A DNA stretch of 64,000 bases. It comes from an uncultured Prevotellaceae bacterium (lineage in GTDB: Bacteria > Bacteroidota > Bacteroidia > Bacteroidales > Bacteroidaceae). The DNA is taken from assembly GCA_900314655.1 (NCBI GenBank), contig OMWC01000001.1:62001-126000 (forward strand), in the 5' to 3' direction. Positions 48,751-57,094 of the stretch are shown here, one piece after another (the stretch's first letter is position 1; each line of letters starts with the position of its first letter). The translations under genes were made by a program, and so were the position numbers. Below the pieces are notes generated by a model that was not told the DNA's origin, searched no databases, and worked only from the letters and a program-made list of their open reading frames with translations.

Positions 48751-51062
48751 ATATCGCGTTGTGGGAAAGGTATCTCAATACCTTTTTCACCGAGCACGTC
48801 GTAGATGCGTTCCATGATATCGCTTACGGCATAAATCTGTTTCACGGCATCAACCCAGCAGAGCAGTTTGAAGTTGATGCTGTTGTCGCCGAATTCGGTG
48901 AACACCACCTTTACGGGCTTCTTCTTGTCCACGTAGGGGTGCTTCATGTCTGTCACAGCCTTCTCAACTGTTTCCATCACCTCTTTCATCTTTGAGTTAT
49001 AGGCTACCCCGAAAGGAATCAACGACAGCACATAGCCGTGGTTCTTGGTCAGGTTGCGATAGTTTTTGGTGAAGAGCTGTGAATTGGTGAATGCAATGAT
49101 CGTACCGTCAATGCTCTCCACCAGCGTTGAGGTGTAACTGATGGAGTTTACCTTTCCTTTCGTACCGTCTATCTCTATCCAGTCGCCCACTTTCACGCGA
49201 CCGGCCATCAGCGAGATGCCGTAGTAGATGTTTTCGATGATGTCTTTCAATGCAAAACCGATACCGGTAGATAGACCGCCTGATACCACCACAAGCCAGG
49301 TGTTGTCAACATGGAAGATAGCGAGCGAGATGAGTAGCCATGCACCCCAGACGATCACTTGTATTACGTTCTTGCCCATCACCGTCCGTGAAGCCGCAAG
49401 TTTCTTGTCGCCCTTACTCAGATGTAGTTTTAGAATAGAAAGGCTCACGCGGTTGATGTAACCGAAGAGGAAATAAAGGGCTACTACAATCAGCAGCGTG
49501 AAGACACTCATCTTCAGGTATTTCTGGTCTATGAAGTTAGTCGTCATGATGCGCTGCGTCAGTTCTCCCAGGTTGAATACGTCAGCAGCCCAGTAGATGG
49601 AAATCCATACCGAGGCCAGAATCATCCACGGTAGCAGCACCCTATAGACGAAGCGGAAAGCCCAGGTCTCCGTGATGGGACGCTCATAGATGTTGTGGCG
49701 GTCGCTATATGTCTTCATCCATCCCACTAGGCAAGTGATGGTCAGGATACACGTGAGTTGCATCGTCCACCATATCAGTATCTGAACAGCCATCAAAGTG
49801 TAGCCATACCAGGCACAGCCGACGCTAACGGCAAAAATGGCCAGCGTGATATATGAGTAGTTCACGTCGCTTTGGGGAATGCGCTTGCCGTGGCGCCTGA
49901 TGGCACTCCATTGCCAGAACGCTGAGAGAAGCAGCAACGGCGGGAATATGAGGTTCACCAGATAGTTGGGGATGAGCACGATGCGGAAGGCTATCACCAT
50001 GAATCCTACGAACAGCAGCGGGGCATAAATGCGCATGGCACTTCTGATTTGCTCGCCATCCACGCGTAGAAGCAGCGATATCAGCACTACCGAGAGCATC
50101 CACATGTACTGCACCAGCAGTTTCGAGGCCATGATAAGGAAGTTCTGGCTTACGGTCAGTCTCAGCACCATTAGGATGATGGCCAGTGTGACGGCCGATG
50201 TTGCGATGATGATGCAGGTGCGTTTCCTTAGGAATGCCTCTGAGCGGAAGCGTTTGGGTATCAGGTAGCGTATGGCAAGGGTATTGAGTACGAAGGCAAT
50301 GAAACCGTAGAGCGCGATGAAAGTGAACAGGAAGAAGATGTAGCGCGAGTCCCATTGCGATTTTACTTTCATCGGGCGGTATTTTTCTTTCACGCTCGAC
50401 ATGGTATATTCCACGTACGAGTTAAGCCGTCCAAGAATCGTGAAATAGTTCTGGTCTCCGTTGCGGAAAATGTCGTTTTGTATTTCGTTATAGCGTTTCG
50501 AGGCATAGTCGTTCAGGTATTGCAGCCTGTTTTCAGTCCGGTCGTAAATCTCGATATAGTCCTGCATCTGCTGCTTGTTGTCGCGGAAGGTGTTACGGAT
50601 ATTCACGGCATAGGTCAAGCAAACGTTACGGTCTATCTTTGCCCTTTCGGTCAGTCTCCGGGTCTGCATGGTCTTCAGCGAATTGATGAGCGAGTCGTAG
50701 CGTGCTATCTCTGTGTCAAAGTATTCGATGTAGTTGCGGAAGGGCATCGTAGCCTGCTTAAACTTCTTGAACTGTTCCGTAGCCTCATGGCATGCGTATG
50801 CTTGGTCAAATACATACCCCTCTTTCTGCGAATAGAGCATCAGGGCATTCTGGTTGCTCCGTTGCAGGGTCTCAATGAGTTCCCGGAAAGTGTTCTCATT
50901 GCGCTTCTTCGTCAGTTCGGAGTTCTTTTCCTGGTCGTGGTGTGTATCGGTGAGTTCTTGTCGCAGGATGTTGAGGGTCTTCTCGAGATCCTGTTCTTTG
51001 AGCACGGCATGTGTCTGCACAAATGCTCCGAGGAGTATTATCAGAATGAGAAATTTCTTCAT
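48729..51062 (-). CDS. Mechanosensitive ion channel (MscS) domain protein
   Basis: A 777-residue protein. Its signal peptide (MKKFLILIILLGAFVQTHA) is followed by a long periplasmic coiled region to about 260, roughly eight transmembrane helices, and a C-terminal MscS pore/beta domain (VVSGGLSTGIGFALKDIIENIYYGISLMAGRVKVGDWIEIDG). It opens under membrane tension to release osmolytes. The start at 51062 places it just below its promoter. The 3' end overlaps the FAD gene by 22 bp, an unusual convergent overlap. Confidence 0.88.
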   Translation of the reverse strand: MKKFLILIILLGAFVQTHAVLKEQDLEKTLNILRQELTDTHHDQEKNSELTKKRNENTFRELIETLQRSNQNALMLYSQKEGYVFDQAYACHEATEQFKKFKQATMPFRNYIEYFDTEIARYDSLINSLKTMQTRRLTERAKIDRNVCLTYAVNIRNTFRDNKQQMQDYIEIYDRTENRLQYLNDYASKRYNEIQNDIFRNGDQNYFTILGRLNSYVEYTMSSVKEKYRPMKVKSQWDSRYIFFLFTFIALYGFIAFVLNTLAIRYLIPKRFRSEAFLRKRTCIIIATSAVTLAIILMVLRLTVSQNFLIMASKLLVQYMWMLSVVLISLLLRVDGEQIRSAMRIYAPLLFVGFMVIAFRIVLIPNYLVNLIFPPLLLLSAFWQWSAIRRHGKRIPQSDVNYSYITLAIFAVSVGCAWYGYTLMAVQILIWWTMQLTCILTITCLVGWMKTYSDRHNIYERPITETWAFRFVYRVLLPWMILASVWISIYWAADVFNLGELTQRIMTTNFIDQKYLKMSVFTLLIVVALYFLFGYINRVSLSILKLHLSKGDKKLAASRTVMGKNVIQVIVWGAWLLISLAIFHVDNTWLVVVSGGLSTGIGFALKDIIENIYYGISLMAGRVKVGDWIEIDGTKGKVNSISYTSTLVESIDGTIIAFTNSQLFTKNYRNLTKNHGYVLSLIPFGVAYNSKMKEVMETVEKAVTDMKHPYVDKKKPVKVVFTEFGDNSINFKLLCWVDAVKQIYAVSDIMERIYDVLGEKGIEIPFPQRDIHIIADK

Positions 51063-51080
51063 TTTTTCTTGTTTTGCTTG

Positions 51081-51112
51081 CAAAAGTACATATTTTGCCT
51101 TAACTTTGCAAA
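51081..51112 (-). promoter_or_regulatory. Promoter for the MscS-type gene
   Basis: Minus-strand TTTG (51109-51112) and TACTTTTG (51081-51088), 20 bp apart. It overlaps the rightward -7 element TAACTTTG at 51101-51108, so the two directions share one short region. Confidence 0.75.
51101..51108 (+). promoter_or_regulatory. -7 element for the BadF-type kinase gene
   Basis: TAACTTTG, 31 bp before the ATG at 51140, nested inside the leftward promoter. The two polymerases could compete. Confidence 0.55.
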
Positions 51113-51139
51113 CAATAATTTTTAATAAACTGTAAAATA

Positions 51140-52003
51140 ATGATACTCATAGCAGATAGTGGCAGTACGAAGACCGACTGGGCTTTTGTTGAGAATGGTG
51201 AAATCAAGGAGCGCATAGAGACTCCGGGCATTAATCCCGTCCACATGTCCGAGTCCCAAATCAACGAAATTATAGACGCTCTGGATTCTTCGTTTTCCGC
51301 TAATCAGTCATCTGTTTATTTCTATGGTGCCGGTTGCATCCCTCCTTATATTAATAAGGTGGAAAAAGCCTTGGCTTCCCAGTTCTCAGACGCTGAAATC
51401 CATGTGGAGAGTGATATGCTTGGAGCTGCCCGTGCACTCTTCGGCCATGAAGCAGGCATTGCCTGCATCATCGGAACTGGCAGCAACACATGTGTTTACG
51501 ACGGTGAGAAGATTACCGACAATATACCTCCGATGGGATATATCCTCGGCGATGAGGGTAGCGGGGCCTATCTTGGTCGTGTATTCCTACAGCACCTTTT
51601 TAAGCGCCAGCTCTCCGACCAGCTTCGCGAGGAATTTCTTCAGGAGTATAACCTCACCTACGCTGATGTTATCGATAAAGTTTATCGTCAGCCTGGAGCC
51701 AACCGCTTTCTGGCATCCCTTTGTCCTTTCATTCGTAAACATATGGACGACTCTTCCGAAGTGGGAACTGACGAGAGCACCATTGGATTCTTCGTTCAAT
51801 GTGCCTTTGAAGATTTCTTCAATTTCAACATCTATCCCTATGACCGCAAGGATCTCCCCGTTGGCTTCATCGGTAGTGTAGCTTGGCATTTCCGTGAATA
51901 CCTTAACCCAGTATCGGAGAACATTATGGAGTATCCCGTCAAGGAAATCCAGCAAAGTCCCATGCAAGGCTTGGTTCGCTTCCACTCCGTACAAAAAACT
52001 TAA
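51140..52003 (+). CDS. BadF/BadG family ATPase, probable N-acetylglucosamine kinase
   Basis: A 287-residue protein of the acetate/sugar kinase/Hsp70 fold. ADSGSTKTDWA at the N-terminus is the phosphate-1 loop, CIIGTGSNTC is phosphate-2, and MGYILGDEGSGAYLG is characteristic of N-acetylglucosamine kinase relatives in this family. It is 22 bp before a glycoside hydrolase gene, so a role in sugar salvage is likely; GlcNAc specificity is inferred. Confidence 0.82.
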   Translation: MILIADSGSTKTDWAFVENGEIKERIETPGINPVHMSESQINEIIDALDSSFSANQSSVYFYGAGCIPPYINKVEKALASQFSDAEIHVESDMLGAARALFGHEAGIACIIGTGSNTCVYDGEKITDNIPPMGYILGDEGSGAYLGRVFLQHLFKRQLSDQLREEFLQEYNLTYADVIDKVYRQPGANRFLASLCPFIRKHMDDSSEVGTDESTIGFFVQCAFEDFFNFNIYPYDRKDLPVGFIGSVAWHFREYLNPVSENIMEYPVKEIQQSPMQGLVRFHSVQKT

Positions 52004-52025
52004 AAGTCCTTTTAAACAATCAAAT

Positions 52026-53333
52026 ATGAAAAAACTTATCGTTCTTTTAGTCATGTCTTTCATCTGCATGGGCGTCAATGCCAAGAAACCCAAGAAGAGA
52101 AACGTTCCTTCCCCTTTCGTACAGATGAAGGACGGTCATTTTCTTCGTAACGGGAAACCTTATTACTATGTAGGTACAAATTTCTGGTATGGTGCAATCC
52201 TCGGCTCCGAAGGGCAGGGAGGAGACCGTCAGCGGCTTATCCGCGAGCTCGACAACCTCAAGGCCATGGGTATTGATAATCTTCGAATCCTCGTTGGTTC
52301 CGATGGAGAGCAGGGCGTCACCACCAAGGTCGAACCCACGCTCCAGAAAGCACCCGGCGTCTATAACGATACCATCCTCGCCGGACTCGACTACCTCCTC
52401 ATGGAGATGGGAAAGCGCCAGATGGTCGCCGTACTCTATCTTAATAACTCCTGGGAGTGGAGTGGTGGCTACGGGTTCTATCTCGAACATGCAGGTATGG
52501 GCAAAGCACCACGTCCAAACGAGGCTGGCTATCCTGCCTTTATGAACTTTGTGTCGCAGTATGCCTCCAACGAGAAGGCGCATCAGCTTTTCTATCAGTA
52601 TGTTAAGGACATTATTAGCCGTACCAACCGATACACTGGAGTGAAATATACCGACGATCCTGCCATCATGTCATGGCAGATAGGCAACGAACCTCGAGCT
52701 TTCAGCGAGGAGGCTAAGCAACCCTTTGCCCATTGGCTCAGCGAAGCCTCTTGCCTGATTCGTCAACTCGACAAGAATCACCTTATCTCCATCGGTTCTG
52801 AAGGCAAGTGGGGATGCGAGGGAGACATGAACCTCTATGAGCAGATTTGTTCCGATTCAAACATCGACTATATGAACATCCATCTCTGGCCCTACAACTG
52901 GGGATGGGCTCACGAGCGCACGCTCCGCAAGGATCTCGAACAGAGTTGCCGTAACACCAAGGCTTATATCGACGAACATGTAGCGTTGGCCAATCGTCTC
53001 GGCAAGCCTGTCGTGATGGAGGAGTTCGGTTTTCCCCGCGACGGTTTTTCCTATTCACAGGAGAGTACCACCACCGTTCGCGATGCTTACTACCGCTACG
53101 TCTTTGGTCTGGTGGCCGAGAACGCCCTTTCCGGCGGTAATTTTGCCGGATGTAACTTCTGGGGATGGGGCGGCGAAGCCAATCCCACCCATCAGCAGTG
53201 GCAGGTAGGTGATCCTTATACGGGTGATCCCGCTCAGGAAGCCCAGGGTCTCAACTCTGTATTCTCTACCGACACCACCACCATTCAAGTCATCCGCGAG
53301 CAGGTAGCCCGCATTGGTAGTGCCGGAAAGTAG
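52026..53333 (+). CDS. Exported GH5 glycoside hydrolase, probable beta-mannanase
   Basis: A 435-residue protein with a signal peptide (MKKLIVLLVMSFICMGVNA). The (beta/alpha)8 barrel carries the acid/base Glu222 in WQIGNEPR and the nucleophile, probably Glu333, in VMEEFGFPR. The sequence AVLYLNNSWEWSGGYGFY matches the mannanase subgroup of GH5 (GH5_7). It would cleave internal beta-1,4-mannosidic bonds; cellulase activity is a possible alternative. The frame's longer start at 51894 lies within the kinase gene, so 52026 was chosen. Confidence 0.85.
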   Translation: MKKLIVLLVMSFICMGVNAKKPKKRNVPSPFVQMKDGHFLRNGKPYYYVGTNFWYGAILGSEGQGGDRQRLIRELDNLKAMGIDNLRILVGSDGEQGVTTKVEPTLQKAPGVYNDTILAGLDYLLMEMGKRQMVAVLYLNNSWEWSGGYGFYLEHAGMGKAPRPNEAGYPAFMNFVSQYASNEKAHQLFYQYVKDIISRTNRYTGVKYTDDPAIMSWQIGNEPRAFSEEAKQPFAHWLSEASCLIRQLDKNHLISIGSEGKWGCEGDMNLYEQICSDSNIDYMNIHLWPYNWGWAHERTLRKDLEQSCRNTKAYIDEHVALANRLGKPVVMEEFGFPRDGFSYSQESTTTVRDAYYRYVFGLVAENALSGGNFAGCNFWGWGGEANPTHQQWQVGDPYTGDPAQEAQGLNSVFSTDTTTIQVIREQVARIGSAGK

Positions 53334-53370
53334 GCCTCAGTCCTACGAATTATTGAAAAGTACAAGTATC

Positions 53371-53417
53371 TGCAAAATTAGTATCATTCCATTTCAGGGA
53401 AAAATACTAATTTTGCA
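53371..53417 (+). promoter_or_regulatory. Promoter with perfect inverted repeat before the secreted beta-sandwich gene
   Basis: TGCAAAATTAGTAT (53371-53384) and ATACTAATTTTGCA (53404-53417) form a 14-bp perfect inverted repeat. The right arm contains the -7 element TAATTTTG (53408-53415), and the left arm contains the same element on the other strand. A dimeric repressor or activator site is likely. Confidence 0.65.
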
Positions 53418-53464
53418 GCAGAAAACTGTTAATTATTTAATAATAACCTAAAAAATTATAGCTT

Positions 53465-54373
53465 ATGAAGAAATTGTTTACGCTCTTGGCTGCTCTATTT
53501 GTAGCCACAATGTCTTATGCAGAAACAGAAGTAGAATTGACTTTTACCGAGGGTCATACCTTGCTGCTTTCAACTATTGAGGCAGAAGGTGGTAAGGATA
53601 CCGATCTCATCCGTTTCTATGTTATTAATACCAAAGGCGAAAGTCGAGATGGATGGGGCATTGGCGGATTCGCTAACTCCGACAACTGGACTCCTAAAGT
53701 AGAATGGTCAGGCAAGTCTGGTGATTCTTGGTATTATGAATACACGGTAGCCGAAATCAAAGAAGTAGCAGGTACGGAGCCAGGTCAGTATCATGGATTG
53801 GGTGTTACTGTTAATATCTATAATGATTGTAAAGTCGAAAAGGTTACTCTTATTCTTGCTGGGAATACGGTAACAACGACCACTCCGATTTGGGAAGGTG
53901 AGAGCAATTTCGGCAACTGGACAGAAGGCGCAGGTCTGCTTGTTCCTGCTGAGAAATTCGCTGATGCAGTGGCTGGCGACGTCATTGAGTTCGTATATAC
54001 TACCACCGAGAACACGGAGCAGAATTGGTATCAGTTCAAGACCATCTTCAACGGAACCCAAACACCTCTTACAAGCAATGCCGCTGATTTGAACGAATAC
54101 GGATGCGCAACGGTCAGCCTCGGTTCTAAGTCATATAAGTTCACACTTAATGATGAAGATATTGCCCAGTTGAAGACCACAGGACTTTGGGCTTTCGGAA
54201 AAGACATAGTCTGCACACAGGTGAATCTTATCCACAAGTCAGATGCCACAGGCATCAACTCTGTCAGCTCACAGAAGATTCAGCCCACGGCTATCTACAA
54301 CCTCGCCGGGCAGAAGGTCAGCGCCCAGTATAAAGGCGTGGTCATCAAGAACGGAAAGAAAATAATGCAATAG
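53465..54373 (+). CDS. Secreted beta-sandwich protein, possible carbohydrate-binding module
   Basis: A 302-residue protein with a signal peptide (MKKLFTLLAALFVATMSYA). Two beta-rich modules follow: about 25-130 (NSDNWTPKVEWSGKSG, TVNIYNDCKVEKVTLILAG) and about 140-255 (WEGESNFGNWTEGAG, VIEFVYTTTENTEQNWYQF). The Trp-rich modules look like carbohydrate-binding domains of Prevotella enzymes. The C-terminus (TAIYNLAGQKVSAQYKG) is the short tail typical of exported proteins in these bacteria. No catalytic module is present. It follows the mannanase, and a joint role in polysaccharide use is inferred. Confidence 0.7.
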   Translation: MKKLFTLLAALFVATMSYAETEVELTFTEGHTLLLSTIEAEGGKDTDLIRFYVINTKGESRDGWGIGGFANSDNWTPKVEWSGKSGDSWYYEYTVAEIKEVAGTEPGQYHGLGVTVNIYNDCKVEKVTLILAGNTVTTTTPIWEGESNFGNWTEGAGLLVPAEKFADAVAGDVIEFVYTTTENTEQNWYQFKTIFNGTQTPLTSNAADLNEYGCATVSLGSKSYKFTLNDEDIAQLKTTGLWAFGKDIVCTQVNLIHKSDATGINSVSSQKIQPTAIYNLAGQKVSAQYKGVVIKNGKKIMQ

Positions 54374-54437
54374 TTCTTAGTAGTTATAAATCTCTCTTTA
54401 TTAAACAAATCTTTTTGTAGGGTAATTACAATGTTTT

Positions 54438-54495
54438 GAACCCTTCATCGTGGCATGAAACTGTCAGTTTCCCAATGCCTTGCGGTGAAGGGTTC
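54438..54495. repeat. Large nested palindrome, locus 3
   Basis: GAACCCTTCA/TGAAGGGTTC (54438-54447, 54486-54495) encloses GGCAT/ATGCC, which encloses AAACTG-T-CAGTTT (54458-54470). It could form a long cruciform or hairpin. It lies about 65 bp after the secreted protein gene; the T-rich end is weak, so simple termination is not the only possibility. Confidence 0.65.
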
Positions 54496-54513
54496 TTGTT
54501 TAGTTGGAATTCT

Positions 54514-54529
54514 CACGCGCGTGCGCGCG
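54514..54529. repeat. Alternating purine-pyrimidine CG tract
   Basis: CACGCGCGTGCGCGCG, 16 bp of strictly alternating pyrimidine-purine, the classic Z-DNA-forming composition, isolated in otherwise A+T-rich DNA. Confidence 0.5.
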
Positions 54530-54544
54530 AAATTTTACTATTTA

Positions 54545-54617
54545 GGGTGCACGGGTGCCACATCGCCGATAAACACTGGGCTTGCACCCTGTTTGAAAGG
54601 GTGTCACGGGTGCCACA
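54545..54617. repeat. GGGTGCCAC direct repeats
   Basis: GGGTGCACGGGTGCCACA (54545-54562) and GGGTGTCACGGGTGCCACA (54599-54617) are near copies built from a 9-bp unit, followed by a partial copy, AAGGGTGCTAC. They resemble the iterated units at 1541 and 22786 in style, not in sequence. Confidence 0.55.
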
Positions 54618-54636
54618 AGGGTGCTACGCTTTCGGT

Positions 54637-54719
54637 AAATTCTCTAGAGAATTTTCTCCAAACTATCATCGGATGACTTGCAAACTATCATCGGACGGGA
54701 AAAATTCTCTAGAGAATTT
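54637..54719. repeat. Duplicated palindrome plus 22-bp direct repeat
   Basis: The perfect 18-bp palindrome AAATTCTCTAGAGAATTT occurs at 54637-54654 and 54702-54719. Between them CAAACTATCATCGGA occurs at 54659 and 54681, exactly 22 bp apart. Confidence 0.7.
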
Positions 54720-54728
54720 AAAACCATT

Positions 54729-54804
54729 GTCCATTGGAAGCGATGCTTCCACCCATCAGAAACAACGCTTCCGCCCATTGGAAGCATTGCTTCTGATGGG
54801 CGGA
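54729..54804. repeat. 22-bp tandem repeat array, locus 3, with terminal hairpin
   Basis: Units start at 54729, 54751 and 54773 (GTCCATTGGAAGC...; ACCCATCAGAAAC...; GCCCATTGGAAGC...). The third unit plus the next bases fold as CGCCCAT...GAAGC-ATT-GCTTC...ATGGGCG, a strong hairpin just past the stop of the leftward phosphoesterase gene, and may terminate it. Confidence 0.75.
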
Positions 54805-54825
54805 AGGAAAGCGTGTGAGAGTTAG

Positions 54826-55845
54826 TTACTTCTTGACGTAGTTCATCCGGACGCGCTCGTAAGTGATCTGACCTTCCTTGGTGATGCGGACACGCACCAG
54901 GTAGTCGCCTGCATCGGGACTGTTGCGCTCGCTCATGGAGTCGAGTGTCACGTAGTGCACATCGGCAAAGTCGCGCTCATCCCAGGCATGTACGTGGCCG
55001 CAGAAGGCAGCCGTGACGTTCCATTCACGGAATTGATCGAGCAGATAATAGGTTTCTTCCTTGGCAAATGTGGATGCAAACTGCAATCCTGACGGCCGGA
55101 AGATGTTGGTATGGCTGAAGACAAAGGTGTAACGGCACTTGAAGTAATTGTCCTTGGCGTGTGCATCAAGCACGCCCTCTTCGATGAGCTTCACCTGCTC
55201 TTCACCGAGGGTGCCGCTGGCGGTGTCGAGAAAGATGAAATGGTCGAACAGATCGGTTCCGTTGACATAGACGTCGAACTGGTAGAATGAGGAGTGGAAG
55301 ATGTTGCACCACAGGGGCCATCCGTTGTGGGTAAGGTCGTGGTTGCCCACTACGGGGTAGAAGGGGTAGTGGATTTGTTCATAGCGTACGGTGTCGCCAA
55401 GCTCATCGATATAAAGGCCGTCCCAGTCGCGCATGGATAGTTTTTCGAAAGGTATCTCTTTGTATTTCTTGGCGCAATATTTGTGCTTGTATTTATCGAG
55501 TGTTTTCTCCAGGTTGATGTAGTATTCGGCCTTGGTGTCGGCTATGTCGCCAAGGTGTGCGTAGAAGAGGTCGTTGGCATCGAGTCCTATCTGGAGCATT
55601 TCCTCCATGCGGCCGGTGTCGTCGGTGACATGGCTGTCGGCTCCCACGAGGAAGGTGTAGTCTCCGTTTTCGGCAATTTCTATATTGAAGTCTGACTTGT
55701 GCTCCTGATAATAGAGATGTGACATCTTGACGCGGTCTTCCACGCCTGTACCTGCCACGAGCACGCCGATGGGGCTTACTTTTTCGCACGATGCCATGGT
55801 GATTGTGGCCACGGCTGCCAATATAATAATGTATATCTTGTTCAT
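54826..55845 (-). CDS. Metallophosphoesterase lipoprotein
   Basis: A 339-residue protein with a lipoprotein signal ending TMASC. It has calcineurin-type metal motifs: GADSH (near 68), HLGDIAD, VVGNHDL, FSHTNIF and CGHVHAWDE. It would hydrolyse phosphate esters at the envelope; substrate unknown. Its start lies 1 bp past the stop of the upstream outer-membrane gene, so the two are translationally coupled. Confidence 0.85.
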   Translation of the reverse strand: MNKIYIIILAAVATITMASCEKVSPIGVLVAGTGVEDRVKMSHLYYQEHKSDFNIEIAENGDYTFLVGADSHVTDDTGRMEEMLQIGLDANDLFYAHLGDIADTKAEYYINLEKTLDKYKHKYCAKKYKEIPFEKLSMRDWDGLYIDELGDTVRYEQIHYPFYPVVGNHDLTHNGWPLWCNIFHSSFYQFDVYVNGTDLFDHFIFLDTASGTLGEEQVKLIEEGVLDAHAKDNYFKCRYTFVFSHTNIFRPSGLQFASTFAKEETYYLLDQFREWNVTAAFCGHVHAWDERDFADVHYVTLDSMSERNSPDAGDYLVRVRITKEGQITYERVRMNYVKK

Positions 55846-55846
55846 C

Positions 55847-56572
55847 TTACCAAACGTATTTGAGTCCTATTTTCTGTGAGAATTCATACTTGCTGGCCAA
55901 CTGGCTGATGGATCCTGCGGGGCGCACGTTGAACTCGCCGAAGAGGTGCATCTGCTTGGCGAGCCGGGCGTTGAAGCGGAGGCCCCAGTTGATGTTCCAG
56001 TTCTCATAGTAGTATTCGTCGTAGTTGCGGAAGAAGAGTCCGATGTTCCATGAGTTCCAGCGTGGTCGCACGTTCACTCCTACTCCGAAAGTGAACGTGA
56101 GGGGCTCACTGTAGCCGGAGCTTAGCATGTGATAGTGCATTAGGGATTCGCCGATAGTCAGTTCGAAGTAGGGAGCTTCCCATGTGGCTGAGATGTTGGC
56201 GGTGAATTCGTTCGTGTTGTATCGGTTGTATCGGTTGTACATCAGCTTCCCGTTGAAATAGAAGTTAAAGTATTTCCAGGGCAACCTGTATCCACCTTTG
56301 ACGAATGCGCCGTAGAGTTGCTTGCCGAACTGAGCCTGCATGTCGCCCTCAATGGCCCATCGGTCGGTGAAGTGCCTCTTGTAGGATGCTGACATACCAC
56401 CGAAGAGGCCAGTCACCACGTTGCGTCCTCCTACTACGTAGCCGCTCACTTCGTTCTTGTGTTCTCCGTCGAATTTGTGTTCTCCGCAGAATACCTGCGC
56501 CGTTGCCGGCAGGCAGCAAGCAATGGCCATGCAGAGAAGAAGTCGTGTGAGAATCTGTCTGTAATCAATCAT
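55847..56572 (-). CDS. Outer-membrane beta-barrel protein of unknown function
   Basis: A 241-residue protein with a signal peptide (LLLCMAIACCLPATA). Alternating aromatic/hydrophobic strands follow (YFNFYFNGKLMYNRYNRYN, WNSWNIGLFFRNYDEYYYE), with a terminal strand ending in Trp (IGLKYVW), as in small barrels. A 9-bp DNA repeat encodes NRYNRY. Coupled to the phosphoesterase gene, so the pair may act together on a surface phosphate compound; no direct evidence. Confidence 0.7.
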   Translation of the reverse strand: MIDYRQILTRLLLCMAIACCLPATAQVFCGEHKFDGEHKNEVSGYVVGGRNVVTGLFGGMSASYKRHFTDRWAIEGDMQAQFGKQLYGAFVKGGYRLPWKYFNFYFNGKLMYNRYNRYNTNEFTANISATWEAPYFELTIGESLMHYHMLSSGYSEPLTFTFGVGVNVRPRWNSWNIGLFFRNYDEYYYENWNINWGLRFNARLAKQMHLFGEFNVRPAGSISQLASKYEFSQKIGLKYVW

Positions 56573-56635
56573 ACTCTAATTTTTTAACCTGTTAGTTATC
56601 TATGCTTTGCTTTAGGTGTATCAGATATTGTGCTG

Positions 56636-56643
56636 CAAAATTA
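56636..56643 (-). promoter_or_regulatory. -7 promoter element for the barrel-phosphoesterase pair
   Basis: TAATTTTG on the minus strand, giving a leader of about 57 nt. Confidence 0.5.
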
Positions 56644-56769
56644 CGCAAAAAAACTAAAACTTGTACTATTATAACGGAAAAAATACCTGAAATGCAATTC
56701 GTTTTCATAAGGTTTGCGTATGCTTTGCGTGAAATAGTTCCGATTTTAAACACTTTTTGCTAAAAAAGT

Positions 56770-56800
56770 TTTGTGGTGTGGGAAATATTGCGTATATTTG
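56770..56800 (+). promoter_or_regulatory. Promoter with no obvious gene
   Basis: TTTG (56770-56773) and TATATTTG (56793-56800), 19 bp apart: a full match. Downstream to about 57090 only a weak 62-codon frame (56877-57065) is open, ending in a hydrophobic stretch. The transcript may be non-coding or encode a very small membrane protein. Confidence 0.6.
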
Positions 56801-57094
56801 TACCCACAAAAAATCTGCCCTCTTTCAGGAGAAGATTTGTTTCGCTGATTATCAGGACGGGAATCTGGACAGTTCCATGCAACTATCTACACAGATAAAA
56901 GGCAAGACGACACGTTTTAGGCGTGGGATTTGTTTGCTAAGTGTAGAAGGTAGTCCAGAACCTCTGTTCCAATGGCAATCAATATCTCACGCTTTCTTCG
57001 TGTTTTGTTTTCTCTCAAAAATCTTACTTTTTATCTCAAAATGCCTGTTTTTTCGGCTTATGTGACGTGGAGTGAAACTAATGAGACACCAGAA

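Noticed and set aside
54436..54825. 129-codon frame over the repeat hot spot
   Set aside because: Its whole length is palindromes and repeats, composition is unlike a protein, and it has no promoter or family match.
56757..57065. 102-codon frame and its 62-codon ATG version at 56877
   Set aside because: The long form starts upstream of the promoter at 56770-56800; the short form has no clear ribosome site or family. Kept only as a remark under the orphan promoter.
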